From NCBI GenBank assembly GCA_021205645.1, contig JAJPXE010000096.1, positions 1 to 26,092 on the forward strand: a stretch of DNA of 26,092 bases. Reading direction: 5' to 3'. Below are positions 14,374-23,531 of this stretch, one piece after another. The notes beneath the pieces were generated by a model, which had not been told where the DNA came from, did no database searches, and was given only the letters and a program-made list of their open reading frames with translations. The translations under genes were made by a program, and so were the position numbers. Every line of letters starts with the position of its first letter. Positions within the stretch are counted from its first letter, which is position 1. This DNA is from Candidatus Gastranaerophilales bacterium (GTDB lineage Bacteria > Cyanobacteriota > Vampirovibrionia > Gastranaerophilales > Gastranaerophilaceae).

Positions 14374-17001
14374 CTATACATCGCTATTGACAAACTGTAC
14401 ACCAAACTTTGTCCTGAACAGATATTTAACGGTTTCACCCTGAACCTCGTGCATCATGGTATTATATAGGTCATAAGCTTCTTTTTTGTATTCGATAAGC
14501 GGGTCTTTCTGACCGTAAGCTCTCAGACCTATGCCGTCTTTTAACATATCAATATTATGCAGGTGGTCAATCCATTTGTTGTCAACAACCCTTAGTAATA
14601 TATCTCTTTCAAGCGATCGCATAACGTTGTCATCCGAGTATAATTCCTGAGGGGTATAATCAGTGTTATACTGTGACATTATATCGTTATAGAACGTTAT
14701 AATCTCTGTTTCATGATCACGGTAAGCATTATTCATAGCCTCTCTGAGTTTGTCATACATTTCGGAATAACGCATTTCCTTAATGTCGGCAGGTTTAATG
14801 TAATCCAGCTGAGGTACTACCGAATGCAGCTCCCTGACCAGTGACTCTATATCCGCTGCAATATATTCTTCAGGACTCATCTCAGGGGAAATGTAGCTTT
14901 TAAGCAATCTGTCAAGCTCTCTGTCCATCATAAACAGCAAATCTTCCGATAGATTACACTGATTAAGCACACGTTTACGCTGTGCGTAGAACTTTTCTCT
15001 CTGAACATTCATTACATCATCATATTCAAGCACACTTTTACGTATATCAAAATGATATGTCTCGACTTTTCTCTGTGCTGATTGAATCTGTCTTGAAATA
15101 AGCGGTGATTCAATAGCCATATCTTCTTCAACATTGAGCATATTCATGATATTCATAAGTTTATCCCCGCCGAATATTCTCATAAGGTTATCTTCAAGCG
15201 ACAGGAAAAATCTGGTAGAACCGGGGTCGCCCTGACGTGCGGCACGACCTCTCAACTGGTTATCAATACGTCTTGACTCATGGCGTTCTGTGCCGATTAC
15301 GTGCAAACCGCCTGCTGCCACTACTTTTTCGTGTTCTGCTTTTGTTATCTCACGGGCTTTTGCAAGTGCATCGTTCTTCTTTGTTTCATAATCAGGTGTA
15401 GTTTCAGGATTATAACCTTTTTGTTCAAGCATATCTTTTGCAAGATATTCCGCATTACCGCCAAGAAGAATATCCGTGCCGCGTCCTGCCATATTTGTCG
15501 CTATGGTTACCGCACCGTATCTGCCCGCCTGTGCGATTATATACGCCTCTTTTTCGTGATATTTTGCATTTAATACGTTGTGTTCAACTTTACGCTTTTT
15601 GAGCAGTTTAGATAAATATTCTGATTTTTCTATACTTATCGTGCCGACAAGAACCGGTCTGCCTTGCTTATTCTGCTCTATAATATCCTCAACAACCGCA
15701 TTGAATTTTGCCTGCTCAGTTTTATAAATGACATCAGGGTGATTAATTCTGATATCTTTTTTGTTTGTAGGTATAACCGTTACGTCCAGGTTATAAATCT
15801 TACCGAATTCTGCTTCTTCGGTCATAGCTGTACCCGTCATTCCGGACAGTTTCGGATAAAGTCTGAACAAGTTCTGGAATGTAATACTTGCAAGAGTTTG
15901 TGTTTCATCTTGAATTTTGACATGCTCTTTAGCTTCGACAGCTTGATGAAGTCCGTCAGACCAGCGCCTGCCCTCCATTAAACGTCCTGTAAACTCATCT
16001 ACAATCATTACTTCACCGTTTTTGACAACATAATCCGTGTCTTTTATGAATAATTCTTTTGCCTTTAATGCCTGCAAAAGATGGTGTGCAAACTGATTTG
16101 AAATATCAAACAGGTCTTTACAGCCGATGAGCTTTTCAGCGTTGGCAATCCCTTCTTCCGTAAGGATAACGTTTTTGTTCTTTTCATCAACTTCATAATC
16201 AACATCTTTTTTGAGTTTAGGTGAGATTTTTGCCATAAGCTTATAAGTATCGGCTGATTTTTCAAGTTTGCCGCTTATAATAAGAGGTGTTCTGGCCTCA
16301 TCAATCAAAATGCTGTCGACTTCATCAATAATAGCATAGTTGTAAGGTCTTTGTACGAGCATTTCATTACTTGTTGCCATATTATCTCTCAGGTAATCAA
16401 ACCCGAACTCGTTATTTGTACCATAAGTGATATCACACAGGTAGGCACTTCTCTTGTCGTCATATTCACTTTCACCTCTGCTCTCTGCAAGAATAACTCC
16501 GACGCTCAGACCTAAAAATTTATAAATACGCCCCATCCACTCACTGTCACGCTTCGCAAGGTAATCGTTGACTGTAATAATGTGAACACCTTTTCCCGTA
16601 AGTGCGTTCAGATAAGCCGGCAAAGTTGCAACAAGAGTTTTACCCTCGCCGGTTCTCATCTCGGCTATTTGACCGTTATGAAGAAAATATCCGCCCATCA
16701 GCTGAACATCAAAATGACGCATGTTCAATACACGTTTCGCTGCTTCCCGAACAACCGCAAATGCCTCCGGCAGAATGGCATCCAGTGCCGCTTTTTCGAG
16801 TTTTCTGTCCTCTCTGAAATCGCTTGAGGTTTCACGTTTCGATAGTATGTCTCTAAACTCCTGCGTCTTTGCTTTTAACTCATCATCAGTGAGTGCAGCA
16901 TATTCCGGCTCTAAACGGTTAATGTATTCTATTATCCCGGAAATACTCTTTATCTTTTGCTCGTTTGAGCCGCCTAACCATTTTATCAACAAATCTAACA
17001 T
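14374..17001 (-). CDS. secA: Preprotein translocase ATPase SecA
   Basis: SecA is the ATPase motor that drives preproteins through SecYEG. The 875-residue protein carries Walker A in MRTGEGKT (about 115-122) and Walker B in AIIDEVDSILIDEARTPL (DEVD at about 226-229). It also has TNNEFGFDYLRDNM, the second nucleotide-binding fold with TNMAGRGTDI, and GTERHESRRIDNQLRGRAARQGDPGS. The C-terminus ends at FRTKFGVQFVNSDV and lacks the Cys-rich zinc tail (CxCxSGxxxxxCH/C) that binds SecB in many species. The frame is intact. Upstream is the histidine kinase (78-base gap), downstream the type IIL enzyme. GGGG about 12 bases before the ATG is a weak ribosome site. Confidence 0.97.
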   Translation of the reverse strand: MLDLLIKWLGGSNEQKIKSISGIIEYINRLEPEYAALTDDELKAKTQEFRDILSKRETSSDFREDRKLEKAALDAILPEAFAVVREAAKRVLNMRHFDVQLMGGYFLHNGQIAEMRTGEGKTLVATLPAYLNALTGKGVHIITVNDYLAKRDSEWMGRIYKFLGLSVGVILAESRGESEYDDKRSAYLCDITYGTNNEFGFDYLRDNMATSNEMLVQRPYNYAIIDEVDSILIDEARTPLIISGKLEKSADTYKLMAKISPKLKKDVDYEVDEKNKNVILTEEGIANAEKLIGCKDLFDISNQFAHHLLQALKAKELFIKDTDYVVKNGEVMIVDEFTGRLMEGRRWSDGLHQAVEAKEHVKIQDETQTLASITFQNLFRLYPKLSGMTGTAMTEEAEFGKIYNLDVTVIPTNKKDIRINHPDVIYKTEQAKFNAVVEDIIEQNKQGRPVLVGTISIEKSEYLSKLLKKRKVEHNVLNAKYHEKEAYIIAQAGRYGAVTIATNMAGRGTDILLGGNAEYLAKDMLEQKGYNPETTPDYETKKNDALAKAREITKAEHEKVVAAGGLHVIGTERHESRRIDNQLRGRAARQGDPGSTRFFLSLEDNLMRIFGGDKLMNIMNMLNVEEDMAIESPLISRQIQSAQRKVETYHFDIRKSVLEYDDVMNVQREKFYAQRKRVLNQCNLSEDLLFMMDRELDRLLKSYISPEMSPEEYIAADIESLVRELHSVVPQLDYIKPADIKEMRYSEMYDKLREAMNNAYRDHETEIITFYNDIMSQYNTDYTPQELYSDDNVMRSLERDILLRVVDNKWIDHLHNIDMLKDGIGLRAYGQKDPLIEYKKEAYDLYNTMMHEVQGETVKYLFRTKFGVQFVNSDV

Positions 17002-17079
17002 ATTTTTTTTAATCCCCTATTATGACTTAATAATAACATGAAAATAACGCATAAAAAAATAAGCGTACGGGATAATGTT

Positions 17080-18357
17080 TTATACCGGCAGGCTGATACA
17101 AAATTCCGTGTATTCTCCGGCTTTACTTGAAACCGTCAATTTGCCGCCGTGAGCCTGTACTATTTTTTGAGATAAATATAACCCCAGACCCGTACCTATC
17201 TTACGGAATTTCCGGCTCGCAGAGAAATAACGGTTGAATATCTTATCAATATCGTCTTTTTCTATACCTTTTCCGTAATCTTTTACCGTTATCAGAATAT
17301 TATCCCATTTTCGTTTGACTATAAGCTCTATATCCGTATTTGATGAACCGTATGATATGGCATTGTTGACCAAATTCTTCAATACACGCTTGAATTGCAG
17401 ATAATCTACCTCTATCTTAAAATCCGAACGCAGACGAACCACAAGATTATTATTCGTCTTTAGTGCTATTGCCCGCATTTCATCAACTATTTCATCTAAA
17501 AACCCCTTGATTGATACCGGCTCAATATTTAATTCAATTTCGCCCTCTTTAATCTTATATGTATCAAGTACAATCTGAACTAAATCCAGCAATTCTTTGT
17601 TGGAGGATTGCATAGTATTCAGTGCCTCTTTTTGTTTTTCATTTAATTTTCCAAATTTTTCACTCAGAAAAAATTCAAGCATATTTGCCTCTGCTATTAT
17701 CGGAACTTTTAAATCATGTGTTAATGTTGCTACAAAATCCTCTTTTAATGATTCTATTTCTTTCTGATTTGTATAGTTATTCACAACAACCATATATTTA
17801 TCGTGATGTTCTTTTGCTTCAATTTTTTTAATACTTGCTTTAAAATACAGATCTTTATTACCCTTTAAAAATACTTCATCATCATTTAATTCAATCAAAT
17901 TTTTACCATCGGGGACTTTAATAAATTCAAACACGTTAGTGCCGATTATAACGGGCAGTTTCAGCCATTCAAGAATTTTTTTACTGGCATTGATTATTTT
18001 ATAATTTTCATCAAGTACCAGTATTCCGTCAGATAACGAGTTAATCAGAGCTTCAAGGAATTTATTTTGTTTGGTTAATTCTGCCTGATATTCAACAATC
18101 ATATTTTCTCTGTCATTGAGTGTTTCAATCATGCGGTTAATACTTTCGGAGAGATTTTTTGCATCTTCGGGAGAATTTGTATCGACTCTGGCAGACAGGT
18201 TCCCGTACCGGACAGAGTTAACACTGTTCATAACATCTGTGAGGAAATTCGTTATCTTATTGAAACGTACACGCATTGTACGATTTTGACGGAACTGTAA
18301 TATGACCGCCGGTATGAATAACAGAATTAAAACGATATATAAAAGTTTGATATTCAT
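17080..18357 (-). CDS. Membrane-anchored sensor histidine kinase (HAMP-PAS-HisKA-HATPase)
   Basis: This 425-residue kinase has one N-terminal membrane helix (about residues 4-21) and essentially no periplasmic domain. A HAMP-like segment (about 30-80) is followed by a PAS domain (about 100-190, NSLSDGILVLDENYKIINASKKILEWL). The phosphoacceptor is His214 in TLTHDLKVP. The ATPase domain has an N box (LKNLVNNAISYG, about 326-337), DYGKG (360-364) and GTGLGL (388-393). All catalytic motifs look intact. The input is therefore probably cytoplasmic or membrane-based and read by PAS. No response regulator is adjacent. It starts 3 bases after the thioredoxin stop codon, so the two are probably co-transcribed. 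The signal is unknown. Confidence 0.92.
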   Translation of the reverse strand: MNIKLLYIVLILLFIPAVILQFRQNRTMRVRFNKITNFLTDVMNSVNSVRYGNLSARVDTNSPEDAKNLSESINRMIETLNDRENMIVEYQAELTKQNKFLEALINSLSDGILVLDENYKIINASKKILEWLKLPVIIGTNVFEFIKVPDGKNLIELNDDEVFLKGNKDLYFKASIKKIEAKEHHDKYMVVVNNYTNQKEIESLKEDFVATLTHDLKVPIIAEANMLEFFLSEKFGKLNEKQKEALNTMQSSNKELLDLVQIVLDTYKIKEGEIELNIEPVSIKGFLDEIVDEMRAIALKTNNNLVVRLRSDFKIEVDYLQFKRVLKNLVNNAISYGSSNTDIELIVKRKWDNILITVKDYGKGIEKDDIDKIFNRYFSASRKFRKIGTGLGLYLSQKIVQAHGGKLTVSSKAGEYTEFCISLPV

Positions 18358-18360
18358 AAC

Positions 18361-18678
18361 TCAGATATGTTTTTCGACATTAGAAATAATAGTTGATTTA
18401 GGAATAAGTCCTGCCATTCTTTCGACGGGTTCGCCGTTTTTGAATATTAACAGACTCGGCAGACCGCTTACAGAATACTGTTTTAAAAGTTCTCTGTTTT
18501 CATCGGCATCAATTTTGACTATTTTGGCTTTTGTATCAAGAATGGTTTCTATCTCATCAAGAACCGGCGAGAGTTTTCTGCACGGTCCGCACCATTTTGC
18601 CCCAAAATCAACCACAACGGGAACATCTGATTTTAATACTTCCGCTTCAAATGTTTCTTCCGTCACATCTATTGCCAT
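18361..18678 (-). CDS. trxA: Thioredoxin
   Basis: This is a 105-residue thioredoxin that reduces protein disulfides in the cytoplasm. It has the redox site WCGPC in VVVDFGAKWCGPCRKLSPVL, the cis-proline region SVSGLPSLLIFKNGEPV, and the typical AKIVKIDADEN strand. There is no signal peptide. The start at 18678 (MAIDVTEETF) has AAGGAG at a 6-base distance; the ATG at 18684 directly touches AAGGAG and is less likely. It is the first gene of a probable trxA-kinase-secA run and is divergent from the DnaQ-like gene. Confidence 0.95.
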   Translation of the reverse strand: MAIDVTEETFEAEVLKSDVPVVVDFGAKWCGPCRKLSPVLDEIETILDTKAKIVKIDADENRELLKQYSVSGLPSLLIFKNGEPVERMAGLIPKSTIISNVEKHI

Positions 18679-18690
18679 ATTCATCTCCTT

Positions 18691-18743
18691 TTTACAGATT
18701 TTTACTGCATTTATAATAGCATATATATTTTTTTTATGCTATT
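18691..18743 (+). promoter_or_regulatory. Divergent promoter region with an inverted repeat
   Basis: Between trxA and the DnaQ-like gene, TTTACA (18691-18696) and TATAAT (18712-18717) are separated by 15 bases and could drive the plus-strand genes. The spacer is short. AATAGCATA (18715-18723) is perfectly inverted at 18735-18743, with an A/T loop of 11 bases. This could be an operator or a cruciform-prone AT site. I cannot place a confident minus-strand promoter for trxA. Confidence 0.35.
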
Positions 18744-18764
18744 ATTCATTTGGAGAGTAAAGTT

Positions 18765-19682
18765 ATGCCAAGAAAAAAAATTATTGAAATTGTGCTGGAT
18801 ACCGAGACAACCGGATTAGATTATACAAAAGAAAAGATAATAGAATTTGCAGCAATAAGACTTGAAAACGGTAAAATCAAAGAGTCATTTTCAACGCTTA
18901 TAAACCCCGAACAGCACATAAGAAAATCCAGCATGGCAATACACGGAATAACTCCGGAAATGGTTGCGGATGCTCCGAAAGAGGGTGAAATATTACCTCA
19001 GATAAGAGATTTTATCGGTGAATATCCGATTGTCGCCCACAATGCTATTTTTGACCATTCGTTTTTGAATGAGGCATATAAAAGAGTGTTCAAGAAAAAA
19101 TTTGAGAATGAAAAAATAGACTCGCAAATGATGTTTAAAGAGATATGTCCTGATTTAGAGTCACACGGACTTATTGCACTGACTGAAAAGTTCAATGTTC
19201 CTATGGAGCATCATCACAGAGCTATGGACGATACAATGGGGCTTGCACTGGCGTATCCGAAATTAAAAAAGATGTATCTTCAAAAATACGATTGGCAGGT
19301 AAAACAGCTTGATAATATTGACTATCTTTTTGAGAGGTTTTTAAGAATACAGCAGAGTGTAACGACAATGCAGGCAGAATTACAGGATTTAAAATCAATA
19401 TTCAAGCTTTATTTTGAACTGGGGGGAGAACCGATTACTGCCGAAAGCGGTGATACTATGGTTTATCAGTCAAAGCGTTCGTTCGGGTATAAACTATCTG
19501 ATATCAAAAATGTCCTTGAAGAACTCGGTGCATTCGAAAAAGCAGTCAAGGTTAATAACGGATTTATTGACAGATTATGCAACGGATTGAGCCTGTCGGA
19601 TGAAAACCGGAAAATATTGAGAAATGCAAGAAAAACACTTTCGGAAACCAGAAATCTGCAAATTCTCAAACCGAATAAATAA
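18765..19682 (+). CDS. DnaQ-like 3'-5' exonuclease (DEDDh family) with C-terminal extension
   Basis: The first 175 residues form an RNase T/DnaQ exonuclease like the epsilon proofreading subunit of DNA polymerase III. Catalytic residues are Asp12 and Glu14 in LDTETTG, Asp97 in AHNAIFD, and His151 and Asp156 in HHRAMDD, giving a complete DEDDh set. A C-terminal part of about 130 residues (175-305) has a helical, possibly coiled-coil stretch and no domain I recognise. Whether it is the proofreading subunit or a stand-alone nuclease is not clear. The ATG at 18765 is chosen because GGAGAG lies 7 bases upstream; the frame extends to a TTG at 18750. The GH38 gene follows after 26 bases. Confidence 0.88.
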   Translation: MPRKKIIEIVLDTETTGLDYTKEKIIEFAAIRLENGKIKESFSTLINPEQHIRKSSMAIHGITPEMVADAPKEGEILPQIRDFIGEYPIVAHNAIFDHSFLNEAYKRVFKKKFENEKIDSQMMFKEICPDLESHGLIALTEKFNVPMEHHHRAMDDTMGLALAYPKLKKMYLQKYDWQVKQLDNIDYLFERFLRIQQSVTTMQAELQDLKSIFKLYFELGGEPITAESGDTMVYQSKRSFGYKLSDIKNVLEELGAFEKAVKVNNGFIDRLCNGLSLSDENRKILRNARKTLSETRNLQILKPNK

Positions 19683-19708
19683 TTTTTTTTAATTCTGAGA
19701 GGTTTTGT

Positions 19709-21799
19709 ATGAAAAAACAGGTTATTGCATACGTCCATTTTCACTGGGACAGAGAATGGTACAGAGAGTTCGAAATATTCAGAATGCGGCTATTGAGGGC
19801 ATTTGACAATGTACTTGATATGCTTCAAACAAATTTGCTGCCGTCTTTTTATTTTGACGGTCAGACTTCTGCTCTGTGTGATTATCTTGAGATAAGACCA
19901 TCTAAAAAAGAGCTGATAAAAGAGCTGACTAAGCAAAAACGGCTGTTTATCGGTCCTTTTTACTGCCTTATTGATGAGTTTTTGACTGATGAAAATGTTT
20001 TCAGAAAAAACCTTGAAATAGGTATGGAGATATCAAAAAAGTTTGGCTGTGAAGATTTTACCGGATATTTTGCGGATACTTTCGGACACAGCCAATCAAC
20101 AATTCCGATATTAAACGAATTTGGAATAGATAAGGCTGTCGTTTGGAGAGGATGCGGAGATATTCCTGCCGAATTTTGTTGGGAATACAATAATATTAAG
20201 GTCAATACGGTTAATCTTGTGAGAGGCTATTTTAACGATGTTTTTTCGACCCCGTTTGATATGACAAAAAAAGCTGAAATCCTCAAAAACAACCTTGACA
20301 AAATAGCGGAAAAATCGGGCGATATTCTGCTTTTGCCTATCGGCGCCGACCACCTTGGAGTGGAGAGAAACATTAAGGAACAGATTCAGCAGGTCAATAT
20401 GCTGCTTGATGATTATGAAATTAAAATCGGTACTCTGTTTGATTATTTTAATGCCGTTAAATCTCGATTTAATGAGTTTAAAATAGAAAATGAATTAAGA
20501 GATAATTCAAAAACATTTATATTAGAAGGCAGTTATTCTTCACGGTCAGATATAAAAAAATATAATATTGAAACCGCCCGCAAACTTGATTTAGCGGACA
20601 GATTTCAAAAATATTACGGGGGGCAATATAATAATCTGATAGAATACGCCTATAAACTCTTAATCCAAAATCAGGCACACGACAGTATTTGCGGCTGTTC
20701 AACAGATGATGTTCATTCGGAATGTATCACAAGGTATAAGAAAATACTTCAAATCTCGGAAAATATCATTGATGAGATTAGTTTTCAAAACAAGTCAGCA
20801 CAAAATAAAATCCTTAACCTATCAGATAAGCCGTATTCCGGGGTTTTAGAATTTAAGACATCAAAGAAGCTGCCCTATCAGGTTATAAAAATTGAGAGCG
20901 GTTTTGAAAGAGATTTGCTTGCAGATACGCAGAGGATACCTGTTACGGAAGATTATACGGATATATATACATATTGCACTTCTGTCAAAAACATTCCGTC
21001 CGGCATGTCGGAATTTAAGCCTTGCAAAGATGAAACGGATGTCTTTATAACGGATAAATGTATCGGGAACTCAAAAATATTTTTATCAATTAAAGATGAT
21101 AGGATTTTTATCGGCGATAAAGAGTTAAAATTCATTGATTATACGGATAACGGTGACAGCTATAATTGCGGTTTATCAGCGGACGACACCGGCAGAGCCG
21201 GCAGATTGTTAAGCTCAAAAGTGTTATGCAAAGGTCAAACCCGCTCGATATTATGGCTTGAAGCGGATTTAGGCGATATCCTGAACATTGAAGTCAGTCT
21301 TGATAAAAATTCTGCTCATCTTGACTTTAAGATTGAATGGGAAAATACTAAGAAAAATCATTTTTTACAGTTAACGGTGGATACAAAATCTCCCGTAGAA
21401 AGAACATACTCCGAGGATATGTCAAACATAACAGTGCGTGATTTTGACAGCAGTTATGATATCAGGAAGAATTTACCGGACAGAGGCGGGATAGAGGTAA
21501 AGAGTAATAGTGCTCCGATGCACAGAGGAGTGTATACGAACGGTATCGGATTTGTCACAACAGGTATAAACCGGTATGAAGTGTTCCTAAATGAAATACG
21601 GATACCCCTGCTAAGAGCGACCGGCATGATATCAAACCCTGATAATACAACGAGAACGACTCCGGCAGGTCCGCCGATAAGGGTAGAGGATTTGCAGCAA
21701 ATCGGCAGAAATAGCGTAAAATTCAGCATTTTTACAGGCACGGAAAACGATTTAAAACCGGTCATTGATAGTATATTTCATTACTGTGTGATTGTATAG
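19709..21799 (+). CDS. GH38 family alpha-mannosidase, MngB-like
   Basis: This is a zinc-dependent glycoside hydrolase of family 38, which releases alpha-linked mannose. The 696-residue protein begins with HFHWDREWY, where His12 and Asp14 are the expected zinc ligands. The nucleophile is probably Asp123 in GYFADTFGHSQS. His324-Asp325 in QAHDSICGCSTDDVH is the last zinc ligand region. HFHWDREWY, FDGQTSALCDYLE, IGPFY and VVWRGCG recall bacterial MngB-type enzymes rather than eukaryotic lysosomal ones. No signal peptide is present, so it should act on imported or endogenous mannosides in the cytoplasm. GAGAGG precedes the ATG. No transporter or other sugar gene is adjacent, so the substrate is open. 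Confidence 0.9.
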   Translation: MKKQVIAYVHFHWDREWYREFEIFRMRLLRAFDNVLDMLQTNLLPSFYFDGQTSALCDYLEIRPSKKELIKELTKQKRLFIGPFYCLIDEFLTDENVFRKNLEIGMEISKKFGCEDFTGYFADTFGHSQSTIPILNEFGIDKAVVWRGCGDIPAEFCWEYNNIKVNTVNLVRGYFNDVFSTPFDMTKKAEILKNNLDKIAEKSGDILLLPIGADHLGVERNIKEQIQQVNMLLDDYEIKIGTLFDYFNAVKSRFNEFKIENELRDNSKTFILEGSYSSRSDIKKYNIETARKLDLADRFQKYYGGQYNNLIEYAYKLLIQNQAHDSICGCSTDDVHSECITRYKKILQISENIIDEISFQNKSAQNKILNLSDKPYSGVLEFKTSKKLPYQVIKIESGFERDLLADTQRIPVTEDYTDIYTYCTSVKNIPSGMSEFKPCKDETDVFITDKCIGNSKIFLSIKDDRIFIGDKELKFIDYTDNGDSYNCGLSADDTGRAGRLLSSKVLCKGQTRSILWLEADLGDILNIEVSLDKNSAHLDFKIEWENTKKNHFLQLTVDTKSPVERTYSEDMSNITVRDFDSSYDIRKNLPDRGGIEVKSNSAPMHRGVYTNGIGFVTTGINRYEVFLNEIRIPLLRATGMISNPDNTTRTTPAGPPIRVEDLQQIGRNSVKFSIFTGTENDLKPVIDSIFHYCVIV

Positions 21800-21955
21800 T
21801 TATTGCAGGAGCATAGCTTCCTTTTCAAAGTCTGTCGGTCGTGCATACTTAAAAGTTTTGAATCATTTTTGTACAACTGTCTATAATAAAAATGTAATAA
21901 TGGGTGTGGGGAGTGTGAGGTAAGGACTGATGATTTGCTGTCACAGACAACTGTA

Positions 21956-22168
21956 TCACGGTACAGGGTCGTATCCGCCGGCATTCAACGGGTGACAACG
22001 CACTATACGCCTTATACCTAACCATATACCTTTTATTACACCATACTTGATTATCGCTTCCTTCGCATACTGAGAACACGTCGGATAAAAACGACATCTG
22101 GACGGTGTTAACGACGATATACGCTGATAAATATTTATTAAAAACAAAAACATTTTTTTCATAATCAT
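21956..22168 (-). CDS. yidD: Membrane protein insertion efficiency factor YidD
   Basis: YidD is a small, membrane-associated protein that assists YidC-dependent insertion. The 70-residue product has the signature LTPSRCRFYPTCSQYAKEAI, followed by GIWLGIRRIVRCHPLNAGGYDPVP, with three conserved cysteines. In many genomes yidD lies in an rpmH-rnpA-yidD-yidC cluster, whereas here it is the last gene after bioA (9-base gap), about 12 kb from yidC. There is no clear ribosome site, so translation is probably coupled to bioA. The ATG at 22162 (third codon) is an alternative start. Confidence 0.94.
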   Translation of the reverse strand: MIMKKMFLFLINIYQRISSLTPSRCRFYPTCSQYAKEAIIKYGVIKGIWLGIRRIVRCHPLNAGGYDPVP

Positions 22169-22177
22169 TTGATTTTA

Positions 22178-23527
22178 TTATAACTCATTTAACGCTTCAA
22201 TCGTACAATCCCTCGCAATGTCAGTAACATATCGCATATCATCTTCACAGATTATTAACGGCGGATTGAAATATATCACATCACCCAGCGGACGCAGCAG
22301 CACACCGCGTTTTAATGCTTTTTTATATATTTGATAGCCTAAACGCAAGGCAGGATTGAAACTTTCTTTTGTATCCCTGTCTTTGACAATCTCTATCGCA
22401 TTGATTAACCCGATATGACGAACCTCTCCAACATTCAATATATCTAAAAACTTCTTTTCTATCATGTTATTGAAAAATCCGCTCCGGGCATAAGCATTTT
22501 CGATTATGTTTTCATCTTTCAAAATGTTCAATACCTCAACAGCAGCAGAACAACCGAGAGGATTACCCGCATATGTATGAGAGTGCATAAATGCTTTCCC
22601 CGATAAATAATCAGCATAGAATGCATCATATATTTCCTGTGTCGTGACACAAAGCGACATCGGCATGTATCCGCCCGTTAACCCTTTTGATAAACACATT
22701 ATATCAGGAGAAACTCCGCTCCAATCAAAAGCAAACATTTTACCCGTCCGCCCGTAACCGGTTGCTATCTCGTCCGCTATCAAATGAACATTGTACTTAT
22801 TACATAACTCTCTTAATTTAGTAAGATATAAAGGCGGATAAACTTTCATGCCTGCTGACCCTTGTAATAACGGCTCAACAAGCATTGCACAGGTTTCATT
22901 ACCGTATTGCTCAAATGTCTTTTCGGCTTTTTCAAAACATTCACACCGGCAATTATCTCTTGTTTTGCCGTACGGACACCTGTAACAGTCAGGTCCTGAT
23001 ACCCGCACTACATCCATTAGTATCGGTTTGTATATTGCCGAATATAAATCACACGCACCTGCTGATAATGCTCCGATTGTTTCACCATGATAAGCATCGC
23101 TTAACGCCATAAATCTTGTTTTGTGAGTATTTCCTATTTGCTGATGATATTGAAAACTCATCTTCATTGACATTTCTATTGCTGCTGAACCGTTATCAGC
23201 AAAATTGAACTTGCATAACCCTTTCGGCAAAACTTCCGCTAATTTTTGACAGAGTACTATTGCAGGCTTGTGTGTAAAATTGGCAAATATAACATGCTCC
23301 AGTGTGTCTAATTGATGTTTTATTGCAGAATTTATTCCCGGATTACAATGCCCCAGCAAATTGCACCACCACGAACTTACAACATCTTTATAACAATTAC
23401 CGTCGATATCATATAAATTTATCCCCTCAGCACGCTCAACAACAATCGGAGGCAGCTCCTCGTAATCTTTCATCTGTGAGCAAGGATGCCAGATGTATTT
23501 CAAATCCTCTTTCTGCCACTTATTCAT
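22178..23527 (-). CDS. bioA: Adenosylmethionine-8-amino-7-oxononanoate aminotransferase BioA
   Basis: BioA makes 7,8-diaminopelargonate from 7-keto-8-aminopelargonate in biotin synthesis, using S-adenosylmethionine as amino donor. The 449-residue PLP enzyme has YIWHPCSQM at the N-terminus, typical of BioA. It also has SDAYHGETIGA, DEIATGYGRTG (252-262), and the PLP lysine Lys281 in CLSKGLTGGYMPMS. An insertion at 179-197 has five cysteines (C181, C184, C193, C195, C197). A shorter YRCPxGK-type version occurs in some BioA proteins. It starts 4 bases after bioD, an operon arrangement. bioB, bioF and bioC/bioH are not in the window. Confidence 0.95.
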   Translation of the reverse strand: MNKWQKEDLKYIWHPCSQMKDYEELPPIVVERAEGINLYDIDGNCYKDVVSSWWCNLLGHCNPGINSAIKHQLDTLEHVIFANFTHKPAIVLCQKLAEVLPKGLCKFNFADNGSAAIEMSMKMSFQYHQQIGNTHKTRFMALSDAYHGETIGALSAGACDLYSAIYKPILMDVVRVSGPDCYRCPYGKTRDNCRCECFEKAEKTFEQYGNETCAMLVEPLLQGSAGMKVYPPLYLTKLRELCNKYNVHLIADEIATGYGRTGKMFAFDWSGVSPDIMCLSKGLTGGYMPMSLCVTTQEIYDAFYADYLSGKAFMHSHTYAGNPLGCSAAVEVLNILKDENIIENAYARSGFFNNMIEKKFLDILNVGEVRHIGLINAIEIVKDRDTKESFNPALRLGYQIYKKALKRGVLLRPLGDVIYFNPPLIICEDDMRYVTDIARDCTIEALNEL

Positions 23528-23531
23528 ACAA

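Noticed and set aside
18302..18760. Plus-strand 152-residue frame across trxA
   Set aside because: It is a shadow of thioredoxin and the kinase start on the opposite strand and crosses the divergent promoter region.
21800..21955. Possible terminator or small gene between the mannosidase and yidD
   Set aside because: No hairpin with a T tract and no credible short frame with a ribosome site is visible in this 156-base convergent gap.
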